The translations under genes were made by a program, and so were the position numbers. A stretch of DNA of 60,000 bases from Takakia lepidozioides (taxonomy: Eukaryota; Streptophyta; Takakiopsida; Takakiales; Takakiaceae), in NCBI GenBank assembly GCA_030704615.1, contig CM060731.1, forward strand, positions 69,918,756-69,978,755, read 5' to 3'. The notes under the pieces are model-generated. The model searched no databases, was not told where the DNA came from, and worked only from the letters and a program-made list of their open reading frames with translations. Below, piece after piece: positions 58,655-60,000 of this stretch. Every line of letters starts with the position of its first letter. Positions within the stretch are counted from its first letter, which is position 1.

Positions 58655-59787
58655 TACTTCGTGGTATCAATCACTGAGGTGTCTTTAACCACTCACAATC
58701 TACCACCGTCCAAGTGATACCAATCACTGCGGTGTCTTTAACCATTCACTATGTACCACTGTCCAAGTGGTACTAATCACTGAGGTGTCTTTAACCACAT
58801 AACATTCTAGAACTAACATGAGAGATTGAAGACCTGGCTATGTTGGCTATCTGCATTCAAACGACATTTGTACAACCAACCGCTATTCCAGTTGAGGAAA
58901 GTGATTCAAAGGGTGACGAATATGTTTCAGATTCAGAATAAAGTTTATTGTTGGAATCATTTGTTCAATAGCATCATCCTACAATGGTTTGGACACTTGT
59001 CTGTTTTTCAAAGTCTGTCACAGGTGCACAAACCACTTAAAGTTTTTCACGTATCACCACAAAAGTGGTACCAATCATTGTTGTGTAGGCAAACACTCAT
59101 GAACGACCACTAGAATAGTGGTTCCAATTACTGCAGTGTCTTTCACCACCCACTCTCTACCACTGTCAAAGTGGTACAAATCAATGAGGTGTATTTAAAT
59201 TCTAATACTTAGTCAAGTTTGGCCCTTCCCAGCTCCCAGTCACCCTGGTTGTCACTCCAGATGATGTCACCCCAATGCTTGTCACCCCAATCTGCCTCAC
59301 TCTGGAGAAGGGATGAGGAAGATTTGATAGGCTGGAAAGTGCTATGTATTCCTAAATTGTTCTGAATCTGAACTGAATCTGGAGCTCGATCAAGGATTGA
59401 CAGTGACGATGAGCTAGGTGAATGGAGGTGGAGGACCCCAAAAACACAAACCATCAAATTTGAGAAGAAAAACTACCCCAACAACAAAGGATCACAATTT
59501 CAACCACTTCCCATCACTGAGGTGTCTATAACCACTTACAATGTATCACTGCACCCGTCCACGTGGAATATTATATTTATTAACTAAAATATATTACCAA
59601 ATACAAAATAATAAATAAAAATAAATTATTACACGTGGATTACTGAGTGGTTGGAAGTGCTGTTTGTGATGCCACCGTGGTATTTATTGGGATTAATCAC
59701 TGGCAAATGGTTACTAGTGGTTTATAGAATGGGAAAAGACAGTAGTGGTTAAAGGGCCAGTGGTTATTCCGCATTTTCCTTCTAGTG
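58655..59787. mobile_element. CACTA (En/Spm) transposon right end with subterminal repeats
   Basis: The terminus read inward from 59787 is CACTAGAAGGAAAATGCGGA, the form of a CACTA terminal repeat. Inward there are at least eight copies, in both orientations, of an ACCACT-rich unit (for example AATCACTGAGGTGTCTTTAA followed by CCACT, at 58670, 58727, 58780, 59500, with weaker ones at 59130 and 59180). They have the density and position of subterminal transposase-binding repeats. No transposase frame and no left terminus were found, so the left limit is unknown and the copy is probably non-autonomous. Confidence 0.65.
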
Positions 59788-60000
59788 ATATTCGTACCAT
59801 TCTCTCTATTGCTGCAGTGGAAGACATGGAGATCACTCAATTTGACATACGAACAGCCTTTTTGTGTGGCGAAATTGATGATGAGACCTTGAGCAGCCTG
59901 TAGGTTTTATTGATGCAAACCATCCCACAAACTTTTTTCCGCCTCATGAAGGCCCTCTATGCAATCTTCATGAGTTTCTACGAGTTTGGAATCGCAAAGT
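59788..60000 (+). pseudogene. Ty1/copia reverse transcriptase fragment
   Basis: Starts immediately after the CACTA end with IRTILSIAAVEDMEITQFDI, then RTAFLCGEIDDE, the characteristic copia RT block around the first catalytic Asp. After a frame change PVGFIDANHP follows, then further shifted pieces (RLMKALYAIF). The upstream half is not present in the window next to it. It runs off the window end. Confidence 0.8.

Overview
The window is nuclear DNA of a land plant. Evidence: spliced protein genes with GT-AG introns, two eukaryotic tRNA-Leu genes, an L1-type LINE, tRNA-derived SINEs, chromoviral and other Ty3/gypsy elements, a CACTA end, a copia fragment and a decayed PLS-type PPR fragment. 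The mix and the PPR style would suit a seed-free vascular plant (fern or lycophyte), but the sequence alone does not settle the lineage.

Layout. 1-5.5 kb: 3' part of an ENTH/VHS gene on + (MTV1/tepsin-like, trans-Golgi clathrin trafficking); seven exons can be traced to the stop at 5518. 5.5-11.6 kb: intergenic, with four degenerate copies of a dispersed repeat, a head-to-tail tRNA-Leu(AAG)/tRNA-Leu(CAA) pair on - only 5 nt apart, and a 737-bp pogo/Emigrant-like element with TA target duplication. 11.6-11.9 kb: one orphan exon. 11.9-35.0 kb: a retrotransposon nest. In it are a LINE 3'-UTR fragment between two 192-bp direct repeats, a truncated minus-strand gypsy pol, a GC-rich minisatellite, an 11.8-kb chromovirus (TSD ATCAA, 726/727-bp LTRs) carrying an inverted second copy of the same family, and a minus-strand LINE.

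35-43 kb: AT-rich intergenic DNA with SINE-like pieces and simple duplications, plus a strong miRNA-precursor-like hairpin about 100 bp downstream of a TATA box (42.2-42.4 kb). 43.3-47 kb: an unrecognised multi-exon gene or gene relic on -. 47.25-47.9 kb: an unexplained array of about 11 copies of an imperfectly palindromic motif. 48.8-51.6 kb: an aldo-keto reductase (AKR13 type) with two in-frame stops in its last exon, so probably a pseudogene. 52.7-56.6 kb: a complete 7-exon CDT1 replication-licensing gene on - with E2F-like sites upstream. 58-60 kb: a PPR relic and a CACTA terminus inserted into a decayed copia reverse transcriptase.

The cellular genes (vesicle coat adaptor, aldo-keto reductase, CDT1) are unrelated and do not form a functional cluster. 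The tightest functional unit is the tRNA-Leu pair, whose spacer lacks a pol III terminator and which may be co-transcribed. All exon boundaries were read by eye from frame, splice sites and family conservation.
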